Of a stretch of 64,000 nt of DNA, positions 17,674-26,063 are shown piece after piece. The position numbers and the translations under genes were made by a program. Location: contig NZ_VJYI01000001.1 of the NCBI RefSeq assembly GCF_008065375.1, positions 62,001 through 126,000 on the forward strand, written 5' to 3'. The notes under the pieces were generated by a model that was given only the letters and a program-made list of their open reading frames with translations, was not told the origin of the DNA and ran no database searches. Position 1 is the first letter of the stretch. Each line of letters starts with the position of its first letter. The stretch is from Nonomuraea sp. SYSU D8015 (GTDB lineage Bacteria > Actinomycetota > Actinomycetes > Streptosporangiales > Streptosporangiaceae).

Positions 17674-19098
17674 CTAGAGCGGGATGTTGCCGTGGGCGCC
17701 ACGGGCCGGGGTGGCCTGGGCGAGGAGTTTGGCGATGGCGCCGCGCGTCTCCTCCGGCTTGATCACCTCGTCTATGACCCCCAGCGCCTGCGCCCGGTCC
17801 AGCCCGCCGGCGAGCTTCTCGTGCTCCGCGGCCAGCCGTTGCTCCAGCTCGGCCCGCTCCTCCTCCGGCGCGGCCGCCAGCTCGCGACGCTTGAGGATGC
17901 GCACCGCGGCCACCGGCCCCATGACCGCGACCTCGGTCGTCGGCCAGGCGAACACCTTGGTGGCCCCGAGGGCGCGCGAGTTCATCGCGATGTAAGCCCC
18001 GCCGTACGCCTTCCGCGTCACCAGCGTGACCCGCGGCACCGACGCCTCGGCGAAGGCGTGCAGCAGCTTGGCGCCGCGCCGGACCACGCCGTCGTGCTCC
18101 TGCCCGACCCCCGGCAGGTAACCGGGAACGTCCACGAGGACAACCAACGGCACGCCGAACGCGTCACACATACGTACGAAGCGGGCGGCTTTCTCGGCGG
18201 ACGTGGCGTCGAGGCAGCCTCCGAGCCGCATCGGGTTGTTGGCGATCACACCGACCGTCCGGCCCCCGAGGCGGCCCAGCGACGTGACGATGTTCGGCGC
18301 CCACTTGGGGTGCAGCTCGATGCCGGGCTCGTCCAGCAGGCCGTTGACCAGCGGCTTGACGTCGTACGCGCGGCGCGCGGACTCGGGGAGCAGCGTGGAG
18401 AAGTCCACCTCCTCCACCTCGGCGGTGCGCACCCGGCCCTGGTGGCCGAGGAGCGTGGCCAGCTGGCGTGCCTTGACGTACGCGTCGGTCTCGGTCTTGG
18501 TGACGATGTGCACGACGCCGCTGCGCTTGCTGTGCGGCTCGGGGCCGCCCAGGGCGGCGGCGTCGACGTTCTCGCCGGTGACGCTGCGGACCACGTCGGG
18601 GCCCGTGACGAAGATGCGGCCGGAGTCGGTGAGGATGACGAGGTCGGTGAGGGCGGGGCCGTAGGCCGCGCCGCCGGCCGCGGGGCCGACGACCACGGAG
18701 ATCTGCGGCACGACGCCCGACGCCTTCGTCATGGCGGCGAACACCCGGCCGACGGCGTGCAGCGACTCGACGCCTTCGGCGAGTCGCGCACCGCCGGAGT
18801 GCCAGATCCCGATGATCGGCACCCGTTCGCGGACGGCCACGTCGTAGGCGTGCACGATGTGCTCGCAACCCTCGCTGCCCATGGCGCCGCCCTGGACGCG
18901 GGCATCGCTGCAGAAGGCGACGACGGGGACCCCTTCGACGCGGCCCATGGCGGCCAGTGCGCCGCTCTTGTCCTCAGGAGTGATCAGCCGCAGCGAGCCC
19001 TCGTCGAGCAGCGCGGTGAGGCGGAGGACTGGATCGCGGGGATCGGCGGGCTCCTGATCGGAGCCCTGCGTCACCACCCGGTTGTCGAGCACGGTCAT
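17674..19098 (-). CDS. accD: Acyl-CoA carboxylase carboxyltransferase (beta) subunit
   Basis: 474-residue carboxyltransferase that moves the biotin-bound carboxyl group to acetyl-, propionyl- or a longer acyl-CoA. Oxyanion-type glycine motifs are visible in both crotonase-like halves: GGARLAEGV and GPAAGGAAYGPAL in the N half, VPGYLPGVGQE and KAYGGAYIAMNS in the C half. It is last in the fab operon, its ATG directly abutting the fabF stop, consistent with supply of malonyl-CoA to the same pathway. No biotin-carboxylase (alpha) gene is in the window. Confidence 0.92.
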   Translation of the reverse strand: MTVLDNRVVTQGSDQEPADPRDPVLRLTALLDEGSLRLITPEDKSGALAAMGRVEGVPVVAFCSDARVQGGAMGSEGCEHIVHAYDVAVRERVPIIGIWHSGGARLAEGVESLHAVGRVFAAMTKASGVVPQISVVVGPAAGGAAYGPALTDLVILTDSGRIFVTGPDVVRSVTGENVDAAALGGPEPHSKRSGVVHIVTKTETDAYVKARQLATLLGHQGRVRTAEVEEVDFSTLLPESARRAYDVKPLVNGLLDEPGIELHPKWAPNIVTSLGRLGGRTVGVIANNPMRLGGCLDATSAEKAARFVRMCDAFGVPLVVLVDVPGYLPGVGQEHDGVVRRGAKLLHAFAEASVPRVTLVTRKAYGGAYIAMNSRALGATKVFAWPTTEVAVMGPVAAVRILKRRELAAAPEEERAELEQRLAAEHEKLAGGLDRAQALGVIDEVIKPEETRGAIAKLLAQATPARGAHGNIPL

Positions 19099-20331
19099 CT
19101 ATGCCCCCTTAAACACGACGCACACGTTGTGCCCGCCGAATCCGAACGAGTTGTTGACCGCGGCGATGTCGCCTTCAGGCAGCGTGCGGTTCTCGCCGTA
19201 GACGAGATCCACCTCGATGCCGTCGTCGAGGTTGTCCAGGTTGATGGTGGCGGGGACGATCCGCTCCTGCAGCGCCTTGATCGTGAAGACGGACTCGATG
19301 CCGCCGGCGCCGCCGAGCAGGTGACCGGTCATGGACTTGGTGGACGTCACCAGCGGGTGCGTGCCGATGGCCTTGGCCACGGCCTGCACCTCGCCGACGT
19401 CGCCCGCGGGGGTGGAGGTGGCGTGCGCGTTGACGTGCTTGACGTCCAGCCCGCTGACGCCCGCGTCGTTGAGCGCCTGGGTCATCGCCATGATGATGCC
19501 CCGGCCCTCGGGCTCGGGCTGGGTGATGTGGTGGGCGTCGGCGGAGTAGCCGACGCCGGCGCAGTAGGCGTAGATCCGCGCGCCACGCGCCTTGGCATGC
19601 TCCTCCGACTCCAGGACGACGATGCCGGCGCCCTCGCCGAGCACGAACCCGTCGCGGTCGCGGTCCCACGGCCGGGACGCGCCCGCCGGGTCGTCGTTGC
19701 GGGTGGACATGGCCCGCGCGGCGGCGAAGGCCGCTATGTTGAGGCCGTGGATGGCGGCTTCGGTGCCGCCGGCGACCACCACGTCGGCGCGGCCCGCCCT
19801 GATCATGTCCAGGGCGCTGCCGATGGCCTCGGCGCCGGACGCGCACGCCGACACCGTGGCGTGCACGCCTGCCTGGGCGCCCAGATCGAGGCCGATCCAG
19901 GCGGCCGGGCCGTTGGGCATGAGCATCGGCACCGTGAAGGGCGACAGCCGGTTCCAGCCGCGCTCCCTGTAGGTGTCGTAGGCCGCCAGCGTCGTGTTGA
20001 TGCCGCCGATGCCGCTGGAGACCACGACGCCGAGCCGCTCCGGCGCCACCTCGGGGGCGCCGGCGTCCTGCCAGGCCTCCCTGGCGGCGACCAGGGCGAA
20101 CTGCTCGCTGCGGTCGAGGCGGCGGGCCTCGGGCCGCGGCAGCACCTCGGCGGGGTCGGCCGCGGCCGTCCCCGCGAACTTCACGGGGACGGTGTCGATC
20201 CAGTCGGCGGTGAGAGTCTCGACGCCCGACTGACCGGCGAGGAGCGCCGCCCAGGTCGAGGTGACGTCTCCACCGACGGGCGTCGTCGCGCCAAGCCCGG
20301 TGACGACGACACGTACCCGGTTCGCACTCAC
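19099..20331 (-). CDS. fabF: Beta-ketoacyl-ACP synthase II
   Basis: 410-residue condensing enzyme elongating acyl-ACP with malonyl-ACP. The Cys-His-His triad is visible: Cys in VSACASGAEAIG, His in NAHATSTPAGD, His in MTGHLLGGAGG. I chose the GTG at 20331 (start of SANRVRVVVTGLG) with AAGGAG upstream; the frame extends to a TTG at 20367. Lies between acpP and accD in the operon; a hairpin occupies the acpP-fabF gap. Confidence 0.95.
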   Translation of the reverse strand: MSANRVRVVVTGLGATTPVGGDVTSTWAALLAGQSGVETLTADWIDTVPVKFAGTAAADPAEVLPRPEARRLDRSEQFALVAAREAWQDAGAPEVAPERLGVVVSSGIGGINTTLAAYDTYRERGWNRLSPFTVPMLMPNGPAAWIGLDLGAQAGVHATVSACASGAEAIGSALDMIRAGRADVVVAGGTEAAIHGLNIAAFAAARAMSTRNDDPAGASRPWDRDRDGFVLGEGAGIVVLESEEHAKARGARIYAYCAGVGYSADAHHITQPEPEGRGIIMAMTQALNDAGVSGLDVKHVNAHATSTPAGDVGEVQAVAKAIGTHPLVTSTKSMTGHLLGGAGGIESVFTIKALQERIVPATINLDNLDDGIEVDLVYGENRTLPEGDIAAVNNSFGFGGHNVCVVFKGA

Positions 20332-20365
20332 GTTTTCGCGCTCCTTGCCGCTCGAAGCTTGCTTC

Positions 20366-20394
20366 AAGCGAGGAAGAAGATCTCTTCCTCGCTT
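20366..20394. promoter_or_regulatory. 12-bp perfect stem-loop between acpP and fabF
   Basis: Arms 20366-20377 (aagcgaggaaga) and 20383-20394 pair perfectly around a 5-base loop. It lies in the acpP-fabF intercistronic gap about 35 bases ahead of the fabF start. It could be an attenuator or an RNA-processing/stability element that sets the high acpP to fabF ratio (inference). Confidence 0.65.
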
Positions 20395-20442
20395 TTGACC
20401 TTGATTTTGGGTGGTCGCGGGGGGCGAGCCCCCGCGAGGGTC

Positions 20443-20682
20443 TCAGCCCTGGATGAAGCTGAGGACGTCCTTGACCGTCTTCAGGTTCTTGAGCTGGTCG
20501 TCGGGGATCTCGACGCCGAACTCGTCCTGGGCGGCCACGGCGATCTCGACCATGGACAGGGAGTCGATGTCGAGGTCGTCCACGAAGCTCTTCTCGGGGG
20601 TCACCTCGGAGGCCGGGATGCCGGTGATCTCGTTGATGATCTTGCCGAGGCCTTCGAGGATCTCCTGCTCGGTGGCAGCCAT
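20443..20682 (-). CDS. acpP: Acyl carrier protein
   Basis: 79-residue acidic carrier protein. The phosphopantetheine attachment Ser is in DLDIDSLSMVE. Length and helical pattern are typical of type II fatty-acid synthase ACP. The start ATG at 20682 is preceded by GAAGGAGAA. Located between fabH and fabF in the operon. Confidence 0.97.
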   Translation of the reverse strand: MAATEQEILEGLGKIINEITGIPASEVTPEKSFVDDLDIDSLSMVEIAVAAQDEFGVEIPDDQLKNLKTVKDVLSFIQG

Positions 20683-20745
20683 GTTGTTGGTTCTCCTTCG
20701 GTTTTTCTGGGTTCTGTGCGGTCGGGCCGCACAAGCTTGTGAATC

Positions 20746-21702
20746 CTACGGAATCTCGATGACTTGTCCCGCGTACGTGAGCCCGGCGCCGAAGCCGAGG
20801 ACGAGCGCGAGACCGCCCGAGCGGACCTCGCCGCGCTCCAGCATGCGCGAGAGCGCGAGCGGGATGGAGGCGGCGGAGGTGTTGCCCGCGTGGACGATGT
20901 CGCGCGCGATCACGGCCTTGTCGGCGCCCAGCTTGCGGGCGATGGCCTCGATGATGCGCAGGTTGGCCTGGTGGGGGACGAACGCCGCCAGCTCGGACGG
21001 GTCCACGCCCGCCCGGGAGCAGGCCTCCAGGGCCACCGGGTGCAGCGTGGTGGTGGCCCACCGGAAGACGGTCTGCCCCTCCTGGTGGAGGAACTTCGTG
21101 CGGTCCTCGATGAGGATGGCGTCGGCCTTGTCGCCGGAGCTGCCCCAGACGACGGGCCCGATGCCGGGAGTCCCGGAGGGGCCCACCACCGCGGCTCCGG
21201 CGCCGTCGGCGAAGATCACGGCGGTGGCCCGGTCGGTCCAGTCGACCCACTGCGACAGCTTCTCCGCGCCGATGACCAGCACGTGCCTCGCCGAGCCCGC
21301 GCGTACGGCGTTGCTGGCGGCGCCGAGCGCGTAGCAGAAGCCGGCGCAGGCGGCGTTGACGTCGAAGGCGCCGGGCGCCTTGATGCCGAGGCGGTGCGCC
21401 ACGACGGCGGAGGCGTTGGGGATCTGCGTCTCGAGCGTGCAGGTGGCGACGATCACGAGGTCGACGTCCTCGGGCGACAGGCCGCTCGCGGCCAGCGCCT
21501 TGCCGCCGGCGATGGTCGCCATGTCCTCGAGCGACTCGCCGTCCGGCGCGACCCTGCGCTCCTTGATGCCGACGCGGGACTGGATCCACTCGTCGTTGGT
21601 GTCCATGCTCTTGGCCAGGTCGTCGTTGGTGACGACGTTGGCCGGCTGGTAGTGGCCGAACGCCAGGATCTTGCTGCCCGGGGCGATGTCGGGGATCTTC
21701 AC
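20746..21702 (-). CDS. fabH: Beta-ketoacyl-ACP synthase III
   Basis: 318-residue initiating condensing enzyme joining an acyl-CoA primer to malonyl-ACP. Catalytic Cys in VNAACAGFCYAL, His in FVPHQANLRI, Asn in HAGNTSAASIPLAL. The GTG start (21702) overlaps the fabD stop as GTGA, giving translational coupling. The longer in-frame extension to 21867 lies inside fabD and is not used. Confidence 0.96.
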   Translation of the reverse strand: MKIPDIAPGSKILAFGHYQPANVVTNDDLAKSMDTNDEWIQSRVGIKERRVAPDGESLEDMATIAGGKALAASGLSPEDVDLVIVATCTLETQIPNASAVVAHRLGIKAPGAFDVNAACAGFCYALGAASNAVRAGSARHVLVIGAEKLSQWVDWTDRATAVIFADGAGAAVVGPSGTPGIGPVVWGSSGDKADAILIEDRTKFLHQEGQTVFRWATTTLHPVALEACSRAGVDPSELAAFVPHQANLRIIEAIARKLGADKAVIARDIVHAGNTSAASIPLALSRMLERGEVRSGGLALVLGFGAGLTYAGQVIEIP

Positions 21703-22595
21703 TTGATCAGCTCCCTGGCCGCGTCGAGGTCGTCTGGGGTCTTCAGCGCCACCGTCTCGACGCCGCGCAGCCCGCGCCTGGCCAGGCCGGTCAGCGTGCC
21801 GCCGGGCAGCAGCTCGATCATCTTGGTGACGCCGAGTCCGGCCATGCTCTCCATGCAGGCGTCCCACCTGACGGGGCTGCTCACCTGCTTGACGAGCCGC
21901 TCGACGAACTCGGCGCCGGAGGTGACCGGCTTGCCGTCGGAGTTGGACAGCAGCGTGACGCGCGGGTCGGCGGGAACGGTGTTCGCGGCGGCCTCGCGCA
22001 GGCTCGCCACGGCCGGCGCCATGTGGTGGGTGTGGAACGCGCCCGCCACGGACAGCGGGATGAGCCGGGCTCGGGCCGGCGCGTCCTCCTTGAACGCGGC
22101 CAGCTGCTCAAGCGTGCCCCCGGCCACGATCTGACCGGCGCCGTTGATGTTGGCGGGCGTCAGCCCGTGCTTGGCGATGGCGGCCAGCACCTCCTCCTCC
22201 ACGCCGCCGAGCACGGCGGTCATGCCGGTCTTGGTGACGGCCGCGGCCCTGGCCATGGCCTGGGCCCGCTCGCGGACGAGGGCGAGCGCCTGCTCGTCGG
22301 TGAGCACCCCGGCCAGGGCGGCCGCGGCGAACTCGCCCACGCTGTGGCCCGCGAGCACGTCGGGTGTGGCGCCGAGCGCCTCCGCCGAGGCCAGCGCGGC
22401 GGCCACGAGCAGCGGCTGCGCGACGGCGGTGTCGCGGATCTCGTCGGCGCCGGCGGTCGTCCCGTAGGCGACGAGGTCGATCTCCACGACGTCCGACCAC
22501 GCGCCGAGCCGGTCCGCCAGTCCGGGCAGCTCGAGCCAGGGAGTCAGGAAGCCTGGAGTTTGGGCGCCTTGGCCCGGAGCGACGAGTACAAGCAC
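21699..22595 (-). CDS. fabD: Malonyl-CoA:ACP transacylase
   Basis: 298-residue enzyme transferring malonyl from CoA to ACP. The catalytic Ser is in AGHSVGEFAAAAL, the catalytic His in GAFHTHHM, and the substrate loop is APGQGAQTPG. I chose the GTG at 22595 because AAGGTGG lies 5 bases before it; a GTG three codons upstream (22604) is also in frame. First biosynthetic gene after fasR. Confidence 0.95.
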   Translation of the reverse strand: MLVLVAPGQGAQTPGFLTPWLELPGLADRLGAWSDVVEIDLVAYGTTAGADEIRDTAVAQPLLVAAALASAEALGATPDVLAGHSVGEFAAAALAGVLTDEQALALVRERAQAMARAAAVTKTGMTAVLGGVEEEVLAAIAKHGLTPANINGAGQIVAGGTLEQLAAFKEDAPARARLIPLSVAGAFHTHHMAPAVASLREAAANTVPADPRVTLLSNSDGKPVTSGAEFVERLVKQVSSPVRWDACMESMAGLGVTKMIELLPGGTLTGLARRGLRGVETVALKTPDDLDAARELIK

Positions 22596-22698
22596 GAAAT
22601 CCACCTTGCCCTGTAGAAGTCCGACACGCGGATAAGGATCCGTACGAACTTTGTCCAGGCCGATTTGTGGGAAACCTACAGTGGGGATTTCGGCGCCA
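22596..22698 (-). promoter_or_regulatory. fasR-fabD intergenic region, likely fab promoter
   Basis: This gap of about 100 bp separates the regulator gene from fabD and is AT-richer than its flanks (cccacaaatcggcc and ttatccgcg stretches). In Streptomyces the FasR protein binds upstream of fabD to activate the operon; this is the equivalent position. I could not identify an exact operator. Confidence 0.45.
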
Positions 22699-23871
22699 TT
22701 ACGTTAGGGCGCGCCACGTTACGGCGCTCTCGGCAAGCCTGCCGAGGATCAGGCCCACCTGGAGCGTGAAGGCGGAGCGGCCCTCCGTGGGCTGGTATCC
22801 GGTCAGCTCGGTGATCTTCTTGAGGCGGTAGCGGACGGTGTTGGGGTGGACGAACAACAGCCGCGCCGTCGCCTCCAGCGAGGTGCCCTGCTCGAGGTAC
22901 GTCGCCAGCGTGTCGAGCAGCGGCGTGCCCGCGAGCGGGAGGTAGACGTTCTCGATGAGCTGCTCCCTGGCGTCCTCGTCGCCGTCGAGCGCCCGCTCGG
23001 CCAGCAGGTCCTCGGCGTGCACCGGCCTGGGCGCGTCGGGCCAGCCGGAGGACGCCTTGAGCCCGGCCAGCGCCGCCCTGGCGGACCGGGCGGCCGCGTG
23101 CAGGTCGGGCACCTCCGGGCCGATCACGATGGGCCCCATGCCGAAGCGGGCCACGACCTGCTTGGCCGCGTCGTCGACGCCCGCGGCGCCGCCGACGATC
23201 ACGATCAGCCGGTCGGCCTGCACGCCGGCGAGCAGGTCCATGCCGATGCGGCGGCCCTTCTCCCGCAGGCCGTCGATGACGGCCCGGGGGTCGCCCTCGG
23301 GGGCGCGGCCGGCGATGACGACGACGGGGGAGGAGGTCCACCCGAGCGCGGCGGCCCACGAGTGAAGCCCGTCGTCCACCTCGCCGCGGACCAGGGCGTC
23401 CACGATCAGCGCTTCGAGCCGGGCGTCCCACGAGCCCCTGGCCTCGGCCTCGCGGGCGTAGACGTGGGCGGCGGCGAAGGCGACGTCGCGGGTGTAGCGG
23501 AGCATGGCCTGCTGCAGCTGGTCCTCGCCGCCGGGGGCGGCCAGCTCGTGCGTCTGCGCCTCGACCACCTCGACCACGACCCTGACGATGTCGACGGTCT
23601 GCTGGAGCGAGATCGAGCGCTTCAGCTCGCGCGGAGCCGTGCCGAAGAACTCGATGCTGGGCGTGGGCGGGTCTTCCCCGGCGGTCGAGAACCACTCGAC
23701 GAACGCCGCGATGCCGGCCTGGGCCACGAGCCCCACCCATGACCGGTCCTCGGCGCTGAGCGCACGGAACCACGGCAACTGCTCGTCCATGCGTGCCATC
23801 GCCGCGGTGCCGAGCGAGCCCATGGCCCGCTCGAGCCTGCGCGTGGTGTCCTGACGGATCCGGTCTGTCAC
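22699..23871 (-). CDS. fasR: PucR-type transcriptional regulator of fatty acid synthesis (FasR)
   Basis: 390-residue regulator. An N-terminal RsbRD-like helical part and a GGDEF-like middle region precede a C-terminal PucR helix-turn-helix (EATARLLFVHPNTVRYRLKKI). Its place directly upstream of fabD-fabH-acpP-fabF equals that of FasR, the fab operon activator of Streptomyces coelicolor, which supports the name. The start is GTG at 23871 with AGGAGG very close by. Confidence 0.88.
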   Translation of the reverse strand: MTDRIRQDTTRRLERAMGSLGTAAMARMDEQLPWFRALSAEDRSWVGLVAQAGIAAFVEWFSTAGEDPPTPSIEFFGTAPRELKRSISLQQTVDIVRVVVEVVEAQTHELAAPGGEDQLQQAMLRYTRDVAFAAAHVYAREAEARGSWDARLEALIVDALVRGEVDDGLHSWAAALGWTSSPVVVIAGRAPEGDPRAVIDGLREKGRRIGMDLLAGVQADRLIVIVGGAAGVDDAAKQVVARFGMGPIVIGPEVPDLHAAARSARAALAGLKASSGWPDAPRPVHAEDLLAERALDGDEDAREQLIENVYLPLAGTPLLDTLATYLEQGTSLEATARLLFVHPNTVRYRLKKITELTGYQPTEGRSAFTLQVGLILGRLAESAVTWRALT

Positions 23872-23914
23872 GCCTCCTAGAGTGCCAGGTCGATTCGGAT
23901 GACCGGAACCGCGG

Positions 23915-24346
23915 TCATATGACCGCCACAGCGGTGATCAGGCCGATCGCCACATGCGTCACGGCGAGCAGGCGGGCCCCCGGCTGCAACTCCGGCTCCT
24001 TGACCAGATCGCGTACCGAGATGCCGACGATCCGGTCGAAGACGAGCATCGCCACGGTCTGGACCACGATGCCGACCAGGCCGAACACCGCCGTGCCGGC
24101 CAGACCCTCGGCCAGCCGGCCGCCCGAGGCCCAGATGGAGGCGGCCACGATCAGGCCGACGGCGGCCATGGCGGAGGTGGCCAGCAGGGTGGCGTTCGGG
24201 TTGCGCTCGCTGCGGATGATCTCGCTCAGCTTGCCGGGCGTGGCCCAGTCGATCACGTAGAAGCCGACGATCATCAGGATGAGGCCGACGGCGGCATAGG
24301 CGGCGATGGCGCCCGCGCCGCGCGCGAGGGTCTCGAGGAGGGTCAT
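23915..24346 (-). CDS. DUF350 family membrane protein
   Basis: 143 residues with four predicted membrane helices, typical of DUF350 (YjfL-like) proteins. I chose the ATG at 24346 (TLLETLARG follows), preceded by AGGAAC; the open frame to 24421 would add an unlikely polar extension. It follows the glutathionylspermidine-synthase-like gene on the same strand, as yjfL accompanies yjfC/yjfM in enterobacteria. Function unknown; probably part of an envelope-located module with its neighbours. Confidence 0.82.
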   Translation of the reverse strand: MTLLETLARGAGAIAAYAAVGLILMIVGFYVIDWATPGKLSEIIRSERNPNATLLATSAMAAVGLIVAASIWASGGRLAEGLAGTAVFGLVGIVVQTVAMLVFDRIVGISVRDLVKEPELQPGARLLAVTHVAIGLITAVAVI

Positions 24347-24422
24347 GGTCGTTCCTATCGAAGGGTCCGGCTCGGAAAGGTCGTTGGTGATGTCGCCGAA
24401 GCTCGCAGGCGTCGGTGACACG

Positions 24423-25568
24423 TCAGGTGGCGATGCGGTGCGGGACGAAGGAGGAGGTGTCGTCGGTGATCAGGCCGGTGGTCTCCCTGATGCCGAGCCC
24501 GGCGGCCGCGTCGGCCACCACCCAGGCGCCGAGCACCGGCCGCTGTCCCTCGAACTGCGGCAGGGCTTCGAAGCCCTGGAAGACGTAGCCCTCCTGGCCG
24601 TACCTGCCGGGCGTCTCCTGCGTGCCCTCCGGGGTGACGATCCGCATGGACGCGCCCTCCCTGCCGAGCAGCGGCTTGGCGATGTACGAGGTCAGCTCGC
24701 GCGGGCCGTCCAGGTAGGCGGGCAGCAGCGACGGATGCCCGGGATTGAGCTCCCACAGCACGGCCAGCAGCGCCTTGTTGGACAGCAGCGCCTTCCACAG
24801 CGGCTCGATCCAGGTGGAGTGCCGCACCGCGTGCCGCCCGAAGTCGTCGGCCAGCATCCACTCCCAGGGGTAGAGCTTGAAGGCCGCGCGGATCATCGTC
24901 TCGTCGAGGTCGACGAAGCGGCGGTTGAGTGAGTCCCAGCCGATGTCCTCCATGGCGACGGAGACCGTCTGCAGGCCGGCCTGCTCGGCGGTCTCCTGCA
25001 GGTATGCCACCGTCATGGCCTCCTCGCCGGTCTCGTCCGCGTTCGTGAACGCGAAGTGGACCGGCCCCGGCGGCAGCCGCAGCTCGCGCCAGCGGTCGAC
25101 GAGCCGCTCGTGGACGGAGTTCCACTGGTCGTCGCCCGGATGGACGTCCTGCAGCCAGAACCACTGCACGACCGACGACTCCACCAGCGAGGTCGGCGTG
25201 TCGGCGTTGTACTCCAGCAGCTTGGCCGGGCCCGTGCCGTCGTAGCGCAGGTCGAAGCGGCCGTACACGTGCGGGTCGCGGCGCTCCCAGGAGCGGGCCA
25301 CCTCCTCCCACGCCCACTCGGGGATGGCGAAGTCGGCGTAGCGCCCGGTGGAGACCACGTGCTCGACGGCGCGCAGGCACATGCCGTGGAGCTCCTCGAC
25401 CTGCTCCTCCAGCGCCTCGACCTCGTCCATCGAGAAGACGTAGTGGACGGACTCGTCCCAGTAGGGCCTGCTCAGGCCCTCGGGGTGGGCGGCCCGGTGG
25501 TAGGCCAGGCCATGGCTCTCGATCGTCTTCTCCCAGCCGTCCCTGGGAGTCCCATGCTCGCGGCGCAC
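24423..25568 (-). CDS. Glutathionylspermidine synthase-like ATP-grasp ligase (YgiC/YjfC type)
   Basis: 381-residue ATP-grasp C-N ligase of the glutathionylspermidine synthase preATP-grasp family. Conserved segments include YDGTGPAKLLEYNADTPTSL, EMWxxR-type NADETGEEAMTVA, and KPLLGREGASMRI in the nucleotide-binding lobe. There is no N-terminal amidase domain, so it corresponds to E. coli YgiC/YjfC, whose product is unknown, and not to true GspS. The GTG start (25568) lies 3 bases after the stop of the small upstream gene, with GGAG upstream. Actinomycetes use mycothiol, so a glutathione substrate is doubtful. Confidence 0.88.
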   Translation of the reverse strand: MRREHGTPRDGWEKTIESHGLAYHRAAHPEGLSRPYWDESVHYVFSMDEVEALEEQVEELHGMCLRAVEHVVSTGRYADFAIPEWAWEEVARSWERRDPHVYGRFDLRYDGTGPAKLLEYNADTPTSLVESSVVQWFWLQDVHPGDDQWNSVHERLVDRWRELRLPPGPVHFAFTNADETGEEAMTVAYLQETAEQAGLQTVSVAMEDIGWDSLNRRFVDLDETMIRAAFKLYPWEWMLADDFGRHAVRHSTWIEPLWKALLSNKALLAVLWELNPGHPSLLPAYLDGPRELTSYIAKPLLGREGASMRIVTPEGTQETPGRYGQEGYVFQGFEALPQFEGQRPVLGAWVVADAAAGLGIRETTGLITDDTSSFVPHRIAT

Positions 25569-25571
25569 GTC

Positions 25572-25961
25572 TCAGCTCCCGCCGCTCCAGCTGTTGCCGA
25601 ACCCGCCGCGCTGGATCGACTTGCCCTTGCGCGAGGTGATGTTGGAGTCGGAGGGGCGCAGGGTGGTGCCGCCCTCGACGCGGTTGCCGACCCTCCGGCC
25701 GCCGTAGTACCACATGTAGGCTCCCCGCGACCCTCCGTAGTAGCGGACGGTGGTGCCGTCGTCGTCGCAGTAGTCGTCGTCCACGACCTCGTAGGTGCCG
25801 TCGGCCAACTGGACGACGCAGTCCGCCGTGACGTCGTCGTCATCGTCCTGCGCGGCGCAGTATCCGACCACCATCACGGACAGTACCCCGAGGACGACCA
25901 ACGGGACGACCTTCGACGACTTGCGCGGCTGCTCTGTGGGCGCCTGCGGCGGTTGTGCCAT
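25572..25961 (-). CDS. Small membrane-anchored YgiB/YjfM-like (DUF1190-like) protein
   Basis: 129 residues. An N-terminal hydrophobic helix (about 18-37, VVPLVVLGVLSVMVVGYCAA) is followed by an acidic run (QDDDDDVTADC) and a Tyr/Gly-rich extracytoplasmic part ending in SIQRGGFGNS, like the RGGFG tail of enterobacterial YgiB. The Cys at the end of the helix is not a canonical lipobox. Position directly ahead of the YgiC-like ligase supports the family call. Role unknown. Confidence 0.7.
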   Translation of the reverse strand: MAQPPQAPTEQPRKSSKVVPLVVLGVLSVMVVGYCAAQDDDDDVTADCVVQLADGTYEVVDDDYCDDDGTTVRYYGGSRGAYMWYYGGRRVGNRVEGGTTLRPSDSNITSRKGKSIQRGGFGNSWSGGS

Positions 25962-26063
25962 CTAACTCCTGCTTTCCTGGGCCGATCAGCCTAGCGGCGG
26001 CTTTTGTCCCTGATCAATGTGTAGTGGCCTGCGGTTGCCGTTGGCTTGGGTATGACTTAACGC

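Noticed and set aside
17299..20742. 1147-codon plus-strand open frame opposite the fab genes
   Set aside because: Antisense shadow of accD, fabF and acpP, which have full catalytic motifs.
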